From Falsiroseomonas frigidaquae (GTDB taxonomy: Bacteria; Pseudomonadota; Alphaproteobacteria; Acetobacterales; Acetobacteraceae), in the NCBI RefSeq assembly GCF_012163145.1, contig NZ_JAAVTX010000008.1, positions 1 to 64,000 of the forward strand: a stretch of DNA of 64,000 nt, written 5' to 3'. The translations under genes were made by a program, and so were the position numbers. Every line of letters starts with the position of its first letter. Position 1 is the first letter of the stretch. This document shows, piece after piece, positions 8,594 to 15,981 of the stretch. The notes beneath the pieces were generated by a model. It made no database searches. It was not told the DNA's origin and saw only the letters and a program-made list of their open reading frames with translations.

Positions 8594-8974
8594 TCAGCGC
8601 AGGCGGCGGCGCTCCTCCTCGATGCGGCGCTGCTGTTCCTCCAGCCGGCGCTGCTGTTCGGCCAACTGGCGGTCCCGGTCACGCAGCTCGCGGCGGCGGT
8701 CGCCACGGCCGCGCCGGTCGTCGTCCTCGCGCGACAGGCGCTCCCGCTCCCGCTCCCGGCCGCGCTCATAGGCCTCGCGCTCCCGCTCCCGCTGTTCGCG
8801 GCGGGATTCCTCCTCGCGCCGCCGGGCCTCGTTGGGGTCGCCGCCCTGGAACTGGCGCAGCACGTCCCCGATCACGTCCTGCTGGGCCTGGGCCGGGGCG
8901 GCCAGGATGGGGGCGGCGGCCAATAGCGCGCCCCAGGCAAACAGGGCGCGGCGCGGATGGCGAGGCTCGGTCAT
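8594..8974 (-). CDS. Exported, very highly charged Arg/Glu-rich helical protein
   Basis: A 126-residue product with a clear signal peptide (RRALFAWGALLAAAPILAAPAQA, cleavage near residue 31). From about residue 45 to the end it is almost only Arg, Glu, Gln and Asp in repeats such as RERERERL and QQRRLEEQQRRIEEERRRL, predicting a long single helix or coiled coil in the periplasm. GGGAGA eight bases before the ATG at 8974 supports the start. The frame is open further upstream inside pdxY, but that part is antisense to the kinase. Function unknown; the composition makes homology searches unreliable. Confidence 0.75.
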   Translation of the reverse strand: MTEPRHPRRALFAWGALLAAAPILAAPAQAQQDVIGDVLRQFQGGDPNEARRREEESRREQREREREAYERGRERERERLSREDDDRRGRGDRRRELRDRDRQLAEQQRRLEEQQRRIEEERRRLR

Positions 8975-9027
8975 GGCAGGGATCTCCCAATATGCGGGAG
9001 AAACGCGCCAGGTCGCGCGTCGTTGCG

Positions 9028-9915
9028 TCAGCAGGCCTCGACGCGGAAAACGCGGGAGGGGGTGACGAATTCCTCCTGCGCCGCGACCGTCAGGATCTCC
9101 CGCGACCCGGCCTCGGCGGTGCGCCGCAGCAGGCCGTGGATGGAGGAGGCGGCGGCGGACAGCGCGACCGAGGGCTCGCCCCAGCGCAGCCGGTGGAACA
9201 GGAACAGCGCCGCGATCGCATCGCCCGCGCCATTGACGGAAATCGGCAGCAGCGGCGTGCGGATGCGGTGGAAGCGCCCGCCCTCCCCCACCAGCATGTC
9301 CATGGCATCCGCCGGCGTATCCTCGACATGCAGCGAGGTGACCATGACGCAGCGCGGCCCCTTGGCCTGCAGCGCGGCAATCGCCGCCTTGGCGCTGTCC
9401 AGCGTGGTGATGGTCAGGCCGGTCAGCCATTCCAGCTCGAACTGGTTCGGCGTCAGGATATCGGCGGCCGGCACGGCGCGGTCGCGCATGAATTCAGGGA
9501 TGCCGGGGCGGACGAAGACGCCGCGGCCGACATCGCCGATCACCGGGTCGCAGCAATACAGTGCCGCCGGATTGGCCGCCTTCACCTTGGCGGCGGCGGA
9601 GAGAATCGCCTCGCCGATTTCCGCCGCGCCCATGTAGCCCGACAGCACCGCATCGCAGCGCGGCAGGGCGCCGCGTTCGGCGATGCCCTCCACCAGCTCA
9701 TGGATCAACTCGGCCCCGAAGACCTGGCCGCGCCAGGCGCCATACCCGGTGTGGTTGGAGAACTGCACCGTGTTCAGCGCCCAGACCTCCGCCCCCAGCC
9801 TTTGCAGCGGGAATACGGCGGAGGCGTTGCCGACATGGCCGTAGGCGACCCAGGACTGGATCGACAGGATGTTCAACGGCCGGCCGGCATCGGCCGGGGA
9901 AACCGCCTGGTTCAC
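9028..9915 (-). CDS. pdxY: Pyridoxal kinase
   Basis: Cytoplasmic kinase of the ribokinase-like PdxY/PdxK family, phosphorylating pyridoxal to pyridoxal 5'-phosphate in the B6 salvage pathway. The 295-residue length fits. Landmarks are ILSIQSWVAYGHVGNASAVF at the start (family motif with SxVxxGxVGN), LTPNQFELEWLTG in the middle, and NGAGDAIAALFL, which carries the catalytic Asp of the GxGD motif. It starts with GTG at 9915, overlapping the stop of the upstream SDR gene by four bases (GTGA), so the two form a translationally coupled pair. Several PLP enzymes are encoded in this window. Confidence 0.93.
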   Translation of the reverse strand: MNQAVSPADAGRPLNILSIQSWVAYGHVGNASAVFPLQRLGAEVWALNTVQFSNHTGYGAWRGQVFGAELIHELVEGIAERGALPRCDAVLSGYMGAAEIGEAILSAAAKVKAANPAALYCCDPVIGDVGRGVFVRPGIPEFMRDRAVPAADILTPNQFELEWLTGLTITTLDSAKAAIAALQAKGPRCVMVTSLHVEDTPADAMDMLVGEGGRFHRIRTPLLPISVNGAGDAIAALFLFHRLRWGEPSVALSAAASSIHGLLRRTAEAGSREILTVAAQEEFVTPSRVFRVEAC

Positions 9916-10658
9916 GCGCAGCGCCCCCCATCCACGGGCAGCAGCACGCCGGTGATGAAGCTGGAGGCATCCTCGCCCAGCCAGACGCAGGCATTGGCGA
10001 TGTCGGCGGGTGTCGACATGCGGCCGAGCGGGATGGTGGCGGTGAATTTCTGGCGCGTCTCGGGCGTATCCGGCCCGCCCATGAATTCGGTCAGCAGGCC
10101 GGTGGCGCTCATCACCGGGCAGACGGCGTTCACCCGGATGTTGTCCTTGGCGAATTCCTGCGCCATCGCCAGGGTCGCCGTGTTCACCGCGCCCTTGGTC
10201 GAATTGTACCAGGTCAGCCCCGGCCGCGGCCGGATGCCGGCGGTGGAGGAGATGTTGATGATCGACCCGCCGCGACCCTGCTTCTGCATCACCGGCACCG
10301 CGGCGCGCACCATCCAGAAGATGGATTTCACGTTCACGTCGTAGACGCGGTCGAACTCCTCCTCCGTCACCTCCAGGATCGGCTTGTTGCGGTGCGTGGT
10401 GCCGGCGTTGTTGACGACGATGTCGAGCCCGCCGAATTCCTCCACTGCCTTGGCGACCAGCGCCTCGACATCGGCCTGGCGGGACACGTCACCGCCGATC
10501 GGCGTGCCGCCGATTTCCTGGGCGACCCGGTTGGCGCCCTCCAGGTTCATGTCGGCGCAGATGACCCAGGCGCCTTCTGCGGCGAAGCGGCGGGCAATAC
10601 CTTCCCCGAAGCCGGAGGCGGCGCCGGTGACGATGGCGGATTTTCCCTGCAGGCGCAT
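9912..10658 (-). CDS. SDR family oxidoreductase (FabG-like)
   Basis: NAD(P)-dependent short-chain dehydrogenase/reductase of 248 residues, the classical SDR length. The cofactor motif TGAASGFGEG is at residues 11-20, NNAG at 83-86, the catalytic Ser at 138 and the YxxxK pair at Y151 and K155. The end reads VDGGRCA, where classical SDRs have a similar VDGG turn. It is the upstream member of a two-gene unit with pdxY. Classical SDRs with this sequence are annotated as 3-oxoacyl-ACP reductase or glucose 1-dehydrogenase, but substrate cannot be read from sequence. Confidence 0.92.
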   Translation of the reverse strand: MRLQGKSAIVTGAASGFGEGIARRFAAEGAWVICADMNLEGANRVAQEIGGTPIGGDVSRQADVEALVAKAVEEFGGLDIVVNNAGTTHRNKPILEVTEEEFDRVYDVNVKSIFWMVRAAVPVMQKQGRGGSIINISSTAGIRPRPGLTWYNSTKGAVNTATLAMAQEFAKDNIRVNAVCPVMSATGLLTEFMGGPDTPETRQKFTATIPLGRMSTPADIANACVWLGEDASSFITGVLLPVDGGRCA

Positions 10659-10733
10659 GCGGCTTGTCCCCTCGAAACCACCGCCTTGCTCTAGGCGGCG
10701 ACCCGGGAAGGGTCAATCAAACGGCCCGGCGCC

Positions 10734-11402
10734 TCAATGGGCGTGGCCCGCATGGTCGCCATGCGTGCCACCGGACGGGCGCGCCCCGCGCAGCTCCGCC
10801 AGCGCGGTGCGGGCGGTCAGGAAGCTGGTCTGCAGGAACAGCGCGGACATCACGACGGCCACCGCCAGGTCCGGCCAGCGGGTGCCGGTGCCGAAGACGC
10901 CGGCGGCGGCGGCCAGCACCAGCAGATTGCCGAAGGCGTCGTTGCGGCTGCACAGCCAGACTGAGCGGATATTGGCGTCCCCTTCCCGCCACTTCCACAG
11001 CAGCAGGACCGAGAGGAGGTTGGCGGCGAAGGCGGCGATGGCGATGCCGCCCATGGTGAAGGCTTCCGGCACGCCGCCGCCGGCCACGCGCCACAGCGCC
11101 GTGCCCAGCACCCAGGCCGCGATCAACCCAAGCGAGGCCGCCTTCAGCAGCGCCGCCCGCGCCCGTGTCGCCGCCGCCATGCCGATGACGGCCAGCGACA
11201 GCCCGTAGGTTGCCGCATCCATGGCGAAGTCCAGGCTGTCCGCCTGCAGGGCGAGCGACCCGGCGATGGCGCCGGCGACGAACTCGACAAGGAACATCCC
11301 GCCATTGAGCAGGATGATGATCCAGAGCACGCGCCGGAAGGCCGGGTCGTCGCCGGTGAATGTGTCGGAATGGCCGCAGGCATCATGGGGCATGCCCGCC
11401 AT
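10734..11402 (-). CDS. Cation diffusion facilitator family transporter
   Basis: Inner-membrane metal-cation exporter of the CDF family, about 220 residues with six hydrophobic helices. The first metal-site motif is ADSLDFAMDA (DxxxD); the second helix pair carries CSRNDAFGN, where an Asp remains but the usual first His/Asp is replaced by Ser. Both ends are His-rich (MPHDACGHSD and GGTHGDHAGHAH), likely metal-binding. The start is MAGMPHD (11402) or MPHD (11393). It lacks the long cytoplasmic C-terminal domain of zinc exporters like YiiP. It is divergent from rpmE across a repeat-rich promoter region that may be zinc-controlled. The ion is not known. Confidence 0.85.
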   Translation of the reverse strand: MAGMPHDACGHSDTFTGDDPAFRRVLWIIILLNGGMFLVEFVAGAIAGSLALQADSLDFAMDAATYGLSLAVIGMAAATRARAALLKAASLGLIAAWVLGTALWRVAGGGVPEAFTMGGIAIAAFAANLLSVLLLWKWREGDANIRSVWLCSRNDAFGNLLVLAAAAGVFGTGTRWPDLAVAVVMSALFLQTSFLTARTALAELRGARPSGGTHGDHAGHAH

Positions 11403-11445
11403 CTTCGGCCGCCGGCCCGGCGCCACAAGCCGCCGGGCTGCATTC

Positions 11446-11480
11446 GGTTATACAATAGCGGCATTTGGTTATGTCGTAAC
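11446..11480. promoter_or_regulatory. Two Zur-box-like palindromes between CDF transporter and rpmE
   Basis: GTTATACAATAGC (11447-11459) and GTTATGTCGTAAC (11468-11480) share the form GTTAT-N3-RTARC and lie 21 bases apart, two helical turns. The wider 21-base segments CATTCGGTTAT... (11441) and CATTTGGTTAT... (11462) are tandem repeats. The form resembles the GTTAT...ATAAC core known for Zur, the zinc-uptake repressor, which in many bacteria controls zinc-free L31 genes. Regulator identity is inferred. Confidence 0.4.
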
Positions 11481-11542
11481 GCTGCGCCCCAGGCGTCGTG
11501 ACGCCGTTGCGCCCCAGGGGTCGTAACGCGGTTGCGCCGGCG
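11473..11542. repeat. Three imperfect tandem repeats of 22-25 bases upstream of rpmE
   Basis: Copies begin at 11473, 11495 and 11520, each opening GTCGT(A/G)ACG and continuing C(C/G)GTTGCGCC; the first lacks three bases. Copies one and two also share CCCCAGG. They partly overlap the second Zur-like palindrome. The function may be regulatory; three copies are too few and too uneven for CRISPR. Confidence 0.6.
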
Positions 11543-11618
11543 GGGGGTGTCCTCTATAGCCCGCTTTCCCGCGCCTGCCGGTCGCTGTCGGTGGGCCCAT
11601 ATGCGCGAGCACAATGCG

Positions 11619-11849
11619 ATGAAGCCCGACATCCACCCCGAGTACCACACCATCAACATCATCATGACGGATGGTACGACCTTCACCACCCGGTCCTGCT
11701 ACGGCAAGGAAGGCGACACCATGCGCCTCGACATCGACCCCAAGTCGCATCCGGCCTGGACCGGCCAGCAGCGGGTGATGGACACCGGCGGCCAGATCGC
11801 CAAGTTCAACAAGAAGTTCGCTGGCCTGGGCATTCGCAAGCCGGCCTGA
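11619..11849 (+). CDS. rpmE: 50S ribosomal protein L31, zinc-free type
   Basis: Ribosomal protein L31 of 76 residues, part of the large subunit near the bridge to the small subunit. It starts [19 protein letters not shown] and contains the alphaproteobacterial core [21 protein letters not shown] and ends with [13 protein letters not shown]. Only one Cys is present, so the four-Cys zinc ribbon of the E. coli RpmE type is missing and this is the C-minus form. The ATG at 11619 is preferred over 11601 because it matches the family start. A strong terminator follows at 11880. It is divergent from a CDF metal transporter. Confidence 0.95.
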   Translation: MKPDIHPEYHTINIIMTDGTTFTTRSCYGKEGDTMRLDIDPKSHPAWTGQQRVMDTGGQIAKFNKKFAGLGIRKPA

Positions 11850-11879
11850 TCCGGCGCGGGTTCCCGATGTTCTGAACAG

Positions 11880-11910
11880 GCGCGCCCCGGTCCTCCGGGG
11901 CGCGCTTTTT
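11880..11910 (+). terminator. Rho-independent terminator of rpmE
   Basis: GCGCGCCCCGG (11880-11890) pairs perfectly with CCGGGGCGCGC (11895-11905) around a four-base loop and is followed by five T (11906-11910). Confidence 0.92.
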
Positions 11911-11925
11911 CACGTCTGGAGCCCT

Positions 11926-11954
11926 CTTGAACCAGCCTGCCGCTTTCACCAATT
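11926..11954 (+). promoter_or_regulatory. Candidate heat-shock (RpoH) promoter of the Hsp20 gene
   Basis: CTTGAA at 11926-11931 matches the sigma-32 -35 element; 15 bases later CACCAATT (11947-11954) is a partial match to its C-rich -10. Transcription would begin about 11961, just before the first hairpin of the leader described next. Confidence 0.4.
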
Positions 11955-11963
11955 CCTGCGCTG

Positions 11964-12074
11964 CCGTCGGTGCCCGATCGGGGCCGACGGCGCGGAGACC
12001 GGACCATGTTGCCCGCCTGGCGGGGACGAAAACCCGGTGATCCGCCGTGCAACGACCTTGCTATCGCAGGAGGT
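11964..12074 (+). promoter_or_regulatory. ROSE-type RNA thermometer in the Hsp20 leader
   Basis: Three hairpins lie in line: CCGTCGG/CCGACGG (11964-11990), CCCGC/GCGGG (12012-12024) and a weak one at 12055-12074. In the last, ACCTTGCT (12055-12062) pairs with AGGAGGT (12068-12074) around a five-base loop with G12060 left unpaired. This hides the whole ribosome site. The UUGCU facing AGGA with one bulged G is the hallmark of ROSE elements, which open on heating and control small heat-shock genes in alphaproteobacteria. Pairing was done by eye. Confidence 0.75.
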
Positions 12075-12079
12075 CTTCC

Positions 12080-12556
12080 GTGAACGCTCTCGACTTCTCT
12101 CCCCTGTTCCGCTCCGCCATCGGCTTCGACCGCATGGCCCGCCTGGTGGAAAATGCCCGCGCCGCGGCGGATGGGCCCAGCTATCCCCCGTACAACATCG
12201 AAAAGACCGGTGAGGACAGCTACGTGCTGACCATGGCCGTCGCCGGCTTCGGCCCGGACGACATCGAGGTCACGGCGCATGACAACACGCTGACCGTCGC
12301 CGGCAAGGCCGCCCCCGCGGCGCCGCAGGACAATGGCCGGGTGCTGTACCGCGGCATCGCCGGGCGTGCCTTCGAGCGTCGCTTCGTGCTCGCCGACCAC
12401 ATCGTCATCGAGGGTGCGCAGCTTGAGCACGGCCTGCTGCACGTGGCGCTGAAGCGCCAGGTGCCGGAGGCGCTGAAGCCGCGCCGGATCGAGATCCAGG
12501 CGCCCAAGTCCCAGCGGGTGCTGGAGAGCGAGGCGCCGCAGGCCCAGGCGGCCTGA
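12080..12556 (+). CDS. Hsp20 family small heat-shock protein
   Basis: Small heat-shock protein of the IbpA/HspA class, 158 residues, an ATP-independent chaperone that holds unfolding proteins. The alpha-crystallin domain covers about residues 35-130, with YNIEKTGEDSYVLTMAVAGF, the loop GRVLYRGIAGRAFERRFVLAD, and the IEIQ strand before a variable tail; AGRAFERRF matches the conserved AxRxFxRxF segment of bacterial IbpA proteins. The start is GTG at 12080: AGGAGG ends six bases before it, whereas the frame open to 12047 has no ribosome site. Expression is probably controlled by the ROSE leader and an RpoH promoter. It stands alone. Confidence 0.93.
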   Translation: MNALDFSPLFRSAIGFDRMARLVENARAAADGPSYPPYNIEKTGEDSYVLTMAVAGFGPDDIEVTAHDNTLTVAGKAAPAAPQDNGRVLYRGIAGRAFERRFVLADHIVIEGAQLEHGLLHVALKRQVPEALKPRRIEIQAPKSQRVLESEAPQAQAA

Positions 12557-12619
12557 TGGCGGGCGGGTAGTCCCGCGACGCAAGGGGGCCGGCGGTGCGA
12601 GCCGCCGGCCCTTCAGGAT

Positions 12620-12808
12620 TCAGCGCGGCGGCTTGAAGAACAGGTCCGCTGCGGCGCGGCCGGCTTGGCGCTTGCCGATCTCGGCCTCGGCGCGGGCGAT
12701 CTCGGTCCGCAGCTCGGCGATATAGGCGCGCAACTCGTCCACGTCCCAGCGGTCCATCACCGGCCTTGTGAAGCGCGCCACCGGGCGCGGTCCCTCTTCC
12801 TCCATCAT
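12620..12808 (-). CDS. DUF1192 domain small protein
   Basis: A 62-residue protein of the DUF1192 family, common in alphaproteobacteria and of unknown function. The pattern is DRWDVDELRAYIAELRTEI followed by ARAEAEIGKRQ and a basic end with AADLFFKPPR; the centre is a short coiled coil. The start could be the first or second Met. It is divergent from the trcR gene, as is often seen for such small proteins near cell-cycle genes; this link is inference. Confidence 0.85.
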   Translation of the reverse strand: MMEEEGPRPVARFTRPVMDRWDVDELRAYIAELRTEIARAEAEIGKRQAGRAAADLFFKPPR

Positions 12809-12946
12809 CGTTCTTGCCCCTTTCTCCTGGCTTCAAGGCTTTGACCCGGCCCCGGCCGCTCTCTATATCCGATCCGACGAGGCGCGGGCGCCCCGGCGGA
12901 CGGTTGCCTGCCCGGGTCGCGGGCCGAACCACCGAAGGGTCCCATC

Positions 12947-13516
12947 ATGAAGACGCCCCTGATGCCGAAGGCCACCGCCGTGTGGCTGATCGAAAAGACG
13001 TCGCTTTCCTTCGAGCAGATCGCCGATTTCGTGGGGATGCACCCGCTGGAAGTCCAGGCCATCGCGGATGGCGAGGTCGCGCAGGGTATCGTCGGATACG
13101 ATCCCGTGGCGAACGACCAGCTGACGCGGGAGGAGATCATCCGCTGCGAGGCCAACCCGGCCGGACGGCTGGTACTGACCGAGCGCTCCACGCCGCTGCC
13201 AAAGCAGCGCAACAAGGGTGCGCGCTACATCCCGGTGGCGAAGCGCACGGAGCGGCCGGACGCGATCGCCTGGCTGCTGCGGAACTACCCGCAGCTTTCG
13301 GACCCGCAGATCGTCAAGCTGCTGGCGACCACCAAGGAAACCATCGCCAAGGTGCGGGACAAGACCCATCCGAACACGGCGAACATCAAGCCGCGCGACC
13401 CGGTGACGCTGGGGCTGTGCACGCAGACTTCGTTGAATGAGGCGGTGGGGACCGCCAATGACCGGGCCGGCGGCCCGGTTCCCCCGCCGCAGCCGATGGA
13501 CGACGCGGCCGCTTGA
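12947..13516 (+). CDS. trcR: TrcR-like cell cycle transcriptional regulator (DUF1013)
   Basis: Alphaproteobacterial DUF1013 protein of 189 residues, homologous to TrcR of Caulobacter, which associates with RNA polymerase at cell-cycle promoters. It begins MKTPLMPKATAVWLIEKTSL, the highly conserved family opening, followed by LSFEQIADFVGMHPLEVQAIADGEV, and later DAIAWLLRNYPQLSDPQIVKLLATTK and the HPNTANIKPRDPVTLGLC segment. It contains helix-turn-helix-like repeats. The last ~30 residues are Pro/Ala-rich and variable. Two hairpins follow the stop codon. The strength of the family match and conserved length make the call firm; the role is from Caulobacter work. Confidence 0.92.
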   Translation: MKTPLMPKATAVWLIEKTSLSFEQIADFVGMHPLEVQAIADGEVAQGIVGYDPVANDQLTREEIIRCEANPAGRLVLTERSTPLPKQRNKGARYIPVAKRTERPDAIAWLLRNYPQLSDPQIVKLLATTKETIAKVRDKTHPNTANIKPRDPVTLGLCTQTSLNEAVGTANDRAGGPVPPPQPMDDAAA

Positions 13517-13522
13517 GCCGGG

Positions 13523-13571
13523 CCTCCCGCGGCCACTGGCCGCGGGAGGGCGGCGGCCCTACCGGGCCGCC
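13523..13571 (+). terminator. Two strong hairpins after trcR
   Basis: CCTCCCGCGGCC (13523-13534) pairs with GGCCGCGGGAGG (13538-13549) around three bases; a second hairpin, GGCGGCCC/GGGCCGCC, follows within 13550-13571. No U-tract is present, so termination may need Rho or be bidirectional with the minus-strand gene ahead. Confidence 0.6.
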
Positions 13572-13572
13572 A

Positions 13573-13640
13573 GGTCCTGATAGACCGTACCAGCTACGCG
13601 GTCCTAATGGACCGTCTCACTGTGCGGTCCTAATGGACCG
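13573..13640. repeat. Three regularly spaced palindromes (GGTCCTAATGGACC type)
   Basis: CGGTCCTAATGGACCG occurs perfectly twice (13599-13614, 13625-13640), each a six-base stem with a TAAT loop. A degenerate copy, GGTCCTGATAGACC, lies at 13573-13586. Centres are 26-27 bases apart. The last copy overlaps the stop codon of the minus-strand ydcH gene. They may be transcript-end hairpins or a dispersed palindromic repeat. Confidence 0.75.
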
Positions 13641-13806
13641 ACGCACCCTTCAGCTTTTCCATCTCTTCCTTGAGGCGCAGTTTCTCGCGCTTCAGGCGCA
13701 TCAGCGCCAGATCATCGGGGCGGGGTCGTCCGCCTTCCTCCGCGATTCGCGTTTCGAGCGTGGCATGCCGCGCCTCAAGGGAGCGGATACGGGCAGCCTC
13801 GGCCAT
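13630..13806 (-). CDS. YdcH family (DUF465) small coiled-coil protein
   Basis: A 58-residue protein of the YdcH/DUF465 family, function unknown. It begins MAEAARIRSLEARHATLETRI and ends with DLALMRLKREKLRLKEEMEKLKG, the family's conserved closing helix LKKxKLxLKDEIxxL. It is one of two ydcH-like genes here, divergent from the other at 14011 across about 200 bases. Its end overlaps one of the tandem palindromes. The start two codons upstream (13812) is also possible. Confidence 0.85.
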   Translation of the reverse strand: MAEAARIRSLEARHATLETRIAEEGGRPRPDDLALMRLKREKLRLKEEMEKLKGASVH

Positions 13807-14010
13807 ACGCAATCATCCTTGTCCGTTGCCTTGCGGGGCAGCGGCGGCACGATCCACGCCGGGGGCGGGCGCCGCAGGGAAACACAGGCGGCATAACCAG
13901 CCCCGGGCGCGCAACCGTCCCTTCTGCGCCCGCGCATGTCATGTTATGCGGATGATCGGCGCATTCCAGCGCCAAGTTTGAGACACCCAACCGTAATTTT
14001 CTGGGGGCGC

Positions 14011-14211
14011 ATGCAGGCCGACCGCGACAGCCTCCTCCGCCGTCTGCACGAACTCCGCAGCGAGCACCGGGACCTGGATACCGTGATCGCCCGCCTCGAT
14101 GAGGCCGGGACCGACGCCCTGCAGCTTCAGCGCCTGAAGAAGCGCAAGCTCAAGCTGAAGGACGAGATCGCCTGGCTGGAAAGCCAGATGGTCCCCGACA
14201 TCATCGCCTGA
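14011..14211 (+). CDS. YdcH family (DUF465) small coiled-coil protein, second copy
   Basis: A 66-residue YdcH/DUF465 protein. It starts [21 protein letters not shown] and ends with [22 protein letters not shown], the standard family C-terminus. The ATG at 14011 is chosen over the frame opening at 13936, which reads through a non-coding-like stretch. It lies 40 bases before purE on the same strand and may share its transcript; small ydcH genes beside purE are often seen in alphaproteobacteria as far as I recall. Confidence 0.87.
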   Translation: MQADRDSLLRRLHELRSEHRDLDTVIARLDEAGTDALQLQRLKKRKLKLKDEIAWLESQMVPDIIA

Positions 14212-14251
14212 CCACGCTGCCCGACCTGACCGTGAGACCGCCGAGGTACCG

Positions 14252-14749
14252 ATGAACGAAGTGAACGACCCGCAGCCGCGCGTGGGCGTCATCATGGGCA
14301 GTACCTCGGACTGGGAGACGATGCGCCACGCGGCGGAGATCCTGGTCCGCCTGGGTGTGCCGCATGAGACACGGGTTGTCTCCGCCCACCGCACGCCCAC
14401 CCGCATGTATGACTACGCCCAGGCCGCCGCCGGGCGCGGGCTGAAGGTGCTGATCGCCGGCGCCGGCGGGGCCGCGGCGCTGCCGGGCATGGTCGCCTCC
14501 CTCACCGCGCTGCCGGTGCTCGGCGTGCCGGTGGAAAGCCACGCGCTGAAGGGCATGGACAGCCTGATGTCCATCGTCCAGATGCCGGGCGGCATCCCGG
14601 TGGGCACGCTGGCCATCGGCAAGGCCGGCGCCATCAATGCCGGGCTGCTCGCCGCCGCCATCCTGGCGCTGGAAGACCCGGCCCTGGCCGGCCGGCTGGC
14701 CGCCTTCCGCGCGGCGCAAACGGATTCCGTGGCGGAGTCGCCGACTTGA
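14252..14749 (+). CDS. purE: 5-(carboxyamino)imidazole ribonucleotide mutase
   Basis: Class I PurE, 165 residues, moving the carboxyl group of N5-CAIR to give CAIR in purine synthesis. Signature segments are [14 protein letters not shown] (residues 11-24), [14 protein letters not shown] with the active-site His, and the glycine-rich [32 protein letters not shown] completes the fold. The stop overlaps the TTG start of purK by three bases (TTGA), the usual alphaproteobacterial purEK operon. Confidence 0.97.
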   Translation: MNEVNDPQPRVGVIMGSTSDWETMRHAAEILVRLGVPHETRVVSAHRTPTRMYDYAQAAAGRGLKVLIAGAGGAAALPGMVASLTALPVLGVPVESHALKGMDSLMSIVQMPGGIPVGTLAIGKAGAINAGLLAAAILALEDPALAGRLAAFRAAQTDSVAESPT

Positions 14750-15867
14750 CCCACCCGCTCCCCCCCGGTTCCACCATCGGCATCCTGGGCGGTGGGCAGC
14801 TTGGCCGCATGTCGGCGCTGGCCGCCGCGGCGCTCGGCTATCGCTGCCACGTCTTCGCACCGGATGATGACAGCCCCGGCATGCAGGTGGCCGCGGCGCG
14901 CACCGTCGCCGCCTATACCGACCGCGCGGCGCTGGCGGCCTTCGCCGCGGCGGTGGATGTGGTGACCTTCGAATTCGAGAATGTGCCGGCCGAGACGCTG
15001 GACGCGATCGCGCCACTGGTGCCCTGCCGGCCCGGCGTCGCCGCGCTGCGGATCGGCCAGGACCGAATCGCGGAGAAGCGCTTCCTGGAACAGGCGGGCG
15101 TCCCCGTCGGCCCCTGGCGCGCGGTGCACAGCCTGGCGGAGCTGGAGGCGGGCATTGCCGAGCTCGGCCTGCCGGCGGTGCTGAAGACCACCCGCATGGG
15201 CTATGATGGCCGCGGCCAGGCGGTGCTGCGCAGCCCCGCCGACGCGGCCGAAGCCTTCGCCCGGCTGGCACCCCATCCGCTGATCCTGGAAGCCTTCATC
15301 CCCTTCGCGAAGGAGGTCTCGGCCATCGCCGCGCGCGGCGTGGATGGGCAGGTGGTGACGTTCGACGCGGTGGAGAATCGCCACGCCCACCACATCCTGG
15401 ATCTGAGCTTCGCCCCGGCCCCGGTGCCGGACCAGGTGGCGCTGCAGGCCCGCGCACATGTCGCGGCGCTGGCCGCGGCGCTGGAGCTGGTGGGCGTGCT
15501 GGCGCTGGAGATGTTCCTGCTGCCGGATGGCACGCTGCTGGCGAATGAGATGGCGCCCAGGCCGCATAATTCCGGCCACTGGACCATGGATGCCTGCCAC
15601 CACGGGCAGTTCGAGCTGCATATCCGCGCCGTGGCCGGCCTGCCCCTGCCGGAGCCGGGGCGGCACGCCGATTCGGTGATGAAGAACCTGGTCGGGCCGG
15701 AAAGCTACGCCGCCTGGCCGGCCTTGGCGGCCGCGGCCGATGTGGCGCTGCATCTCTATGGCAAGAAGGACGTGCGCGTGGGCCGGAAATTGGGCCACGC
15801 GACCCGCCTGCTGCCGCCTGGCACGCTCCGGGACACCGCCGAGGTGGAGAGTCTTTCCCCACTGTGA
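14746..15867 (+). CDS. purK: 5-(carboxyamino)imidazole ribonucleotide synthase
   Basis: ATP-grasp enzyme of 373 residues that makes N5-CAIR from AIR, bicarbonate and ATP, the step before PurE. It starts [20 protein letters not shown], the family's nucleotide-fold signature, which requires the TTG start at 14746 because the first internal ATG would remove it. ATP-grasp landmarks are [19 protein letters not shown] and [29 protein letters not shown] with its metal ligands. It is coupled to purE by the TTGA overlap. Confidence 0.97.
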   Translation: MTHPLPPGSTIGILGGGQLGRMSALAAAALGYRCHVFAPDDDSPGMQVAAARTVAAYTDRAALAAFAAAVDVVTFEFENVPAETLDAIAPLVPCRPGVAALRIGQDRIAEKRFLEQAGVPVGPWRAVHSLAELEAGIAELGLPAVLKTTRMGYDGRGQAVLRSPADAAEAFARLAPHPLILEAFIPFAKEVSAIAARGVDGQVVTFDAVENRHAHHILDLSFAPAPVPDQVALQARAHVAALAAALELVGVLALEMFLLPDGTLLANEMAPRPHNSGHWTMDACHHGQFELHIRAVAGLPLPEPGRHADSVMKNLVGPESYAAWPALAAAADVALHLYGKKDVRVGRKLGHATRLLPPGTLRDTAEVESLSPL

Positions 15868-15981
15868 CGGCAAAGCCACACTCTGCTGTGGTGCTGTGGT
15901 CACAGTGTTGGGAACACGCCGCTGCGAGGCTGGATGCCTGCGTAAACCCGTGTAGAAGGCGTTCATGCACTTGGCGTTGCG

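Noticed and set aside
11473-11542. CRISPR-like short repeats
   Set aside because: Only three uneven copies with no spacers of constant size and no cas gene; treated as promoter repeats.
13573-13640. CRISPR or attachment site from the spaced palindromes
   Set aside because: Three copies, 10-base gaps, no integrase or cas gene nearby.
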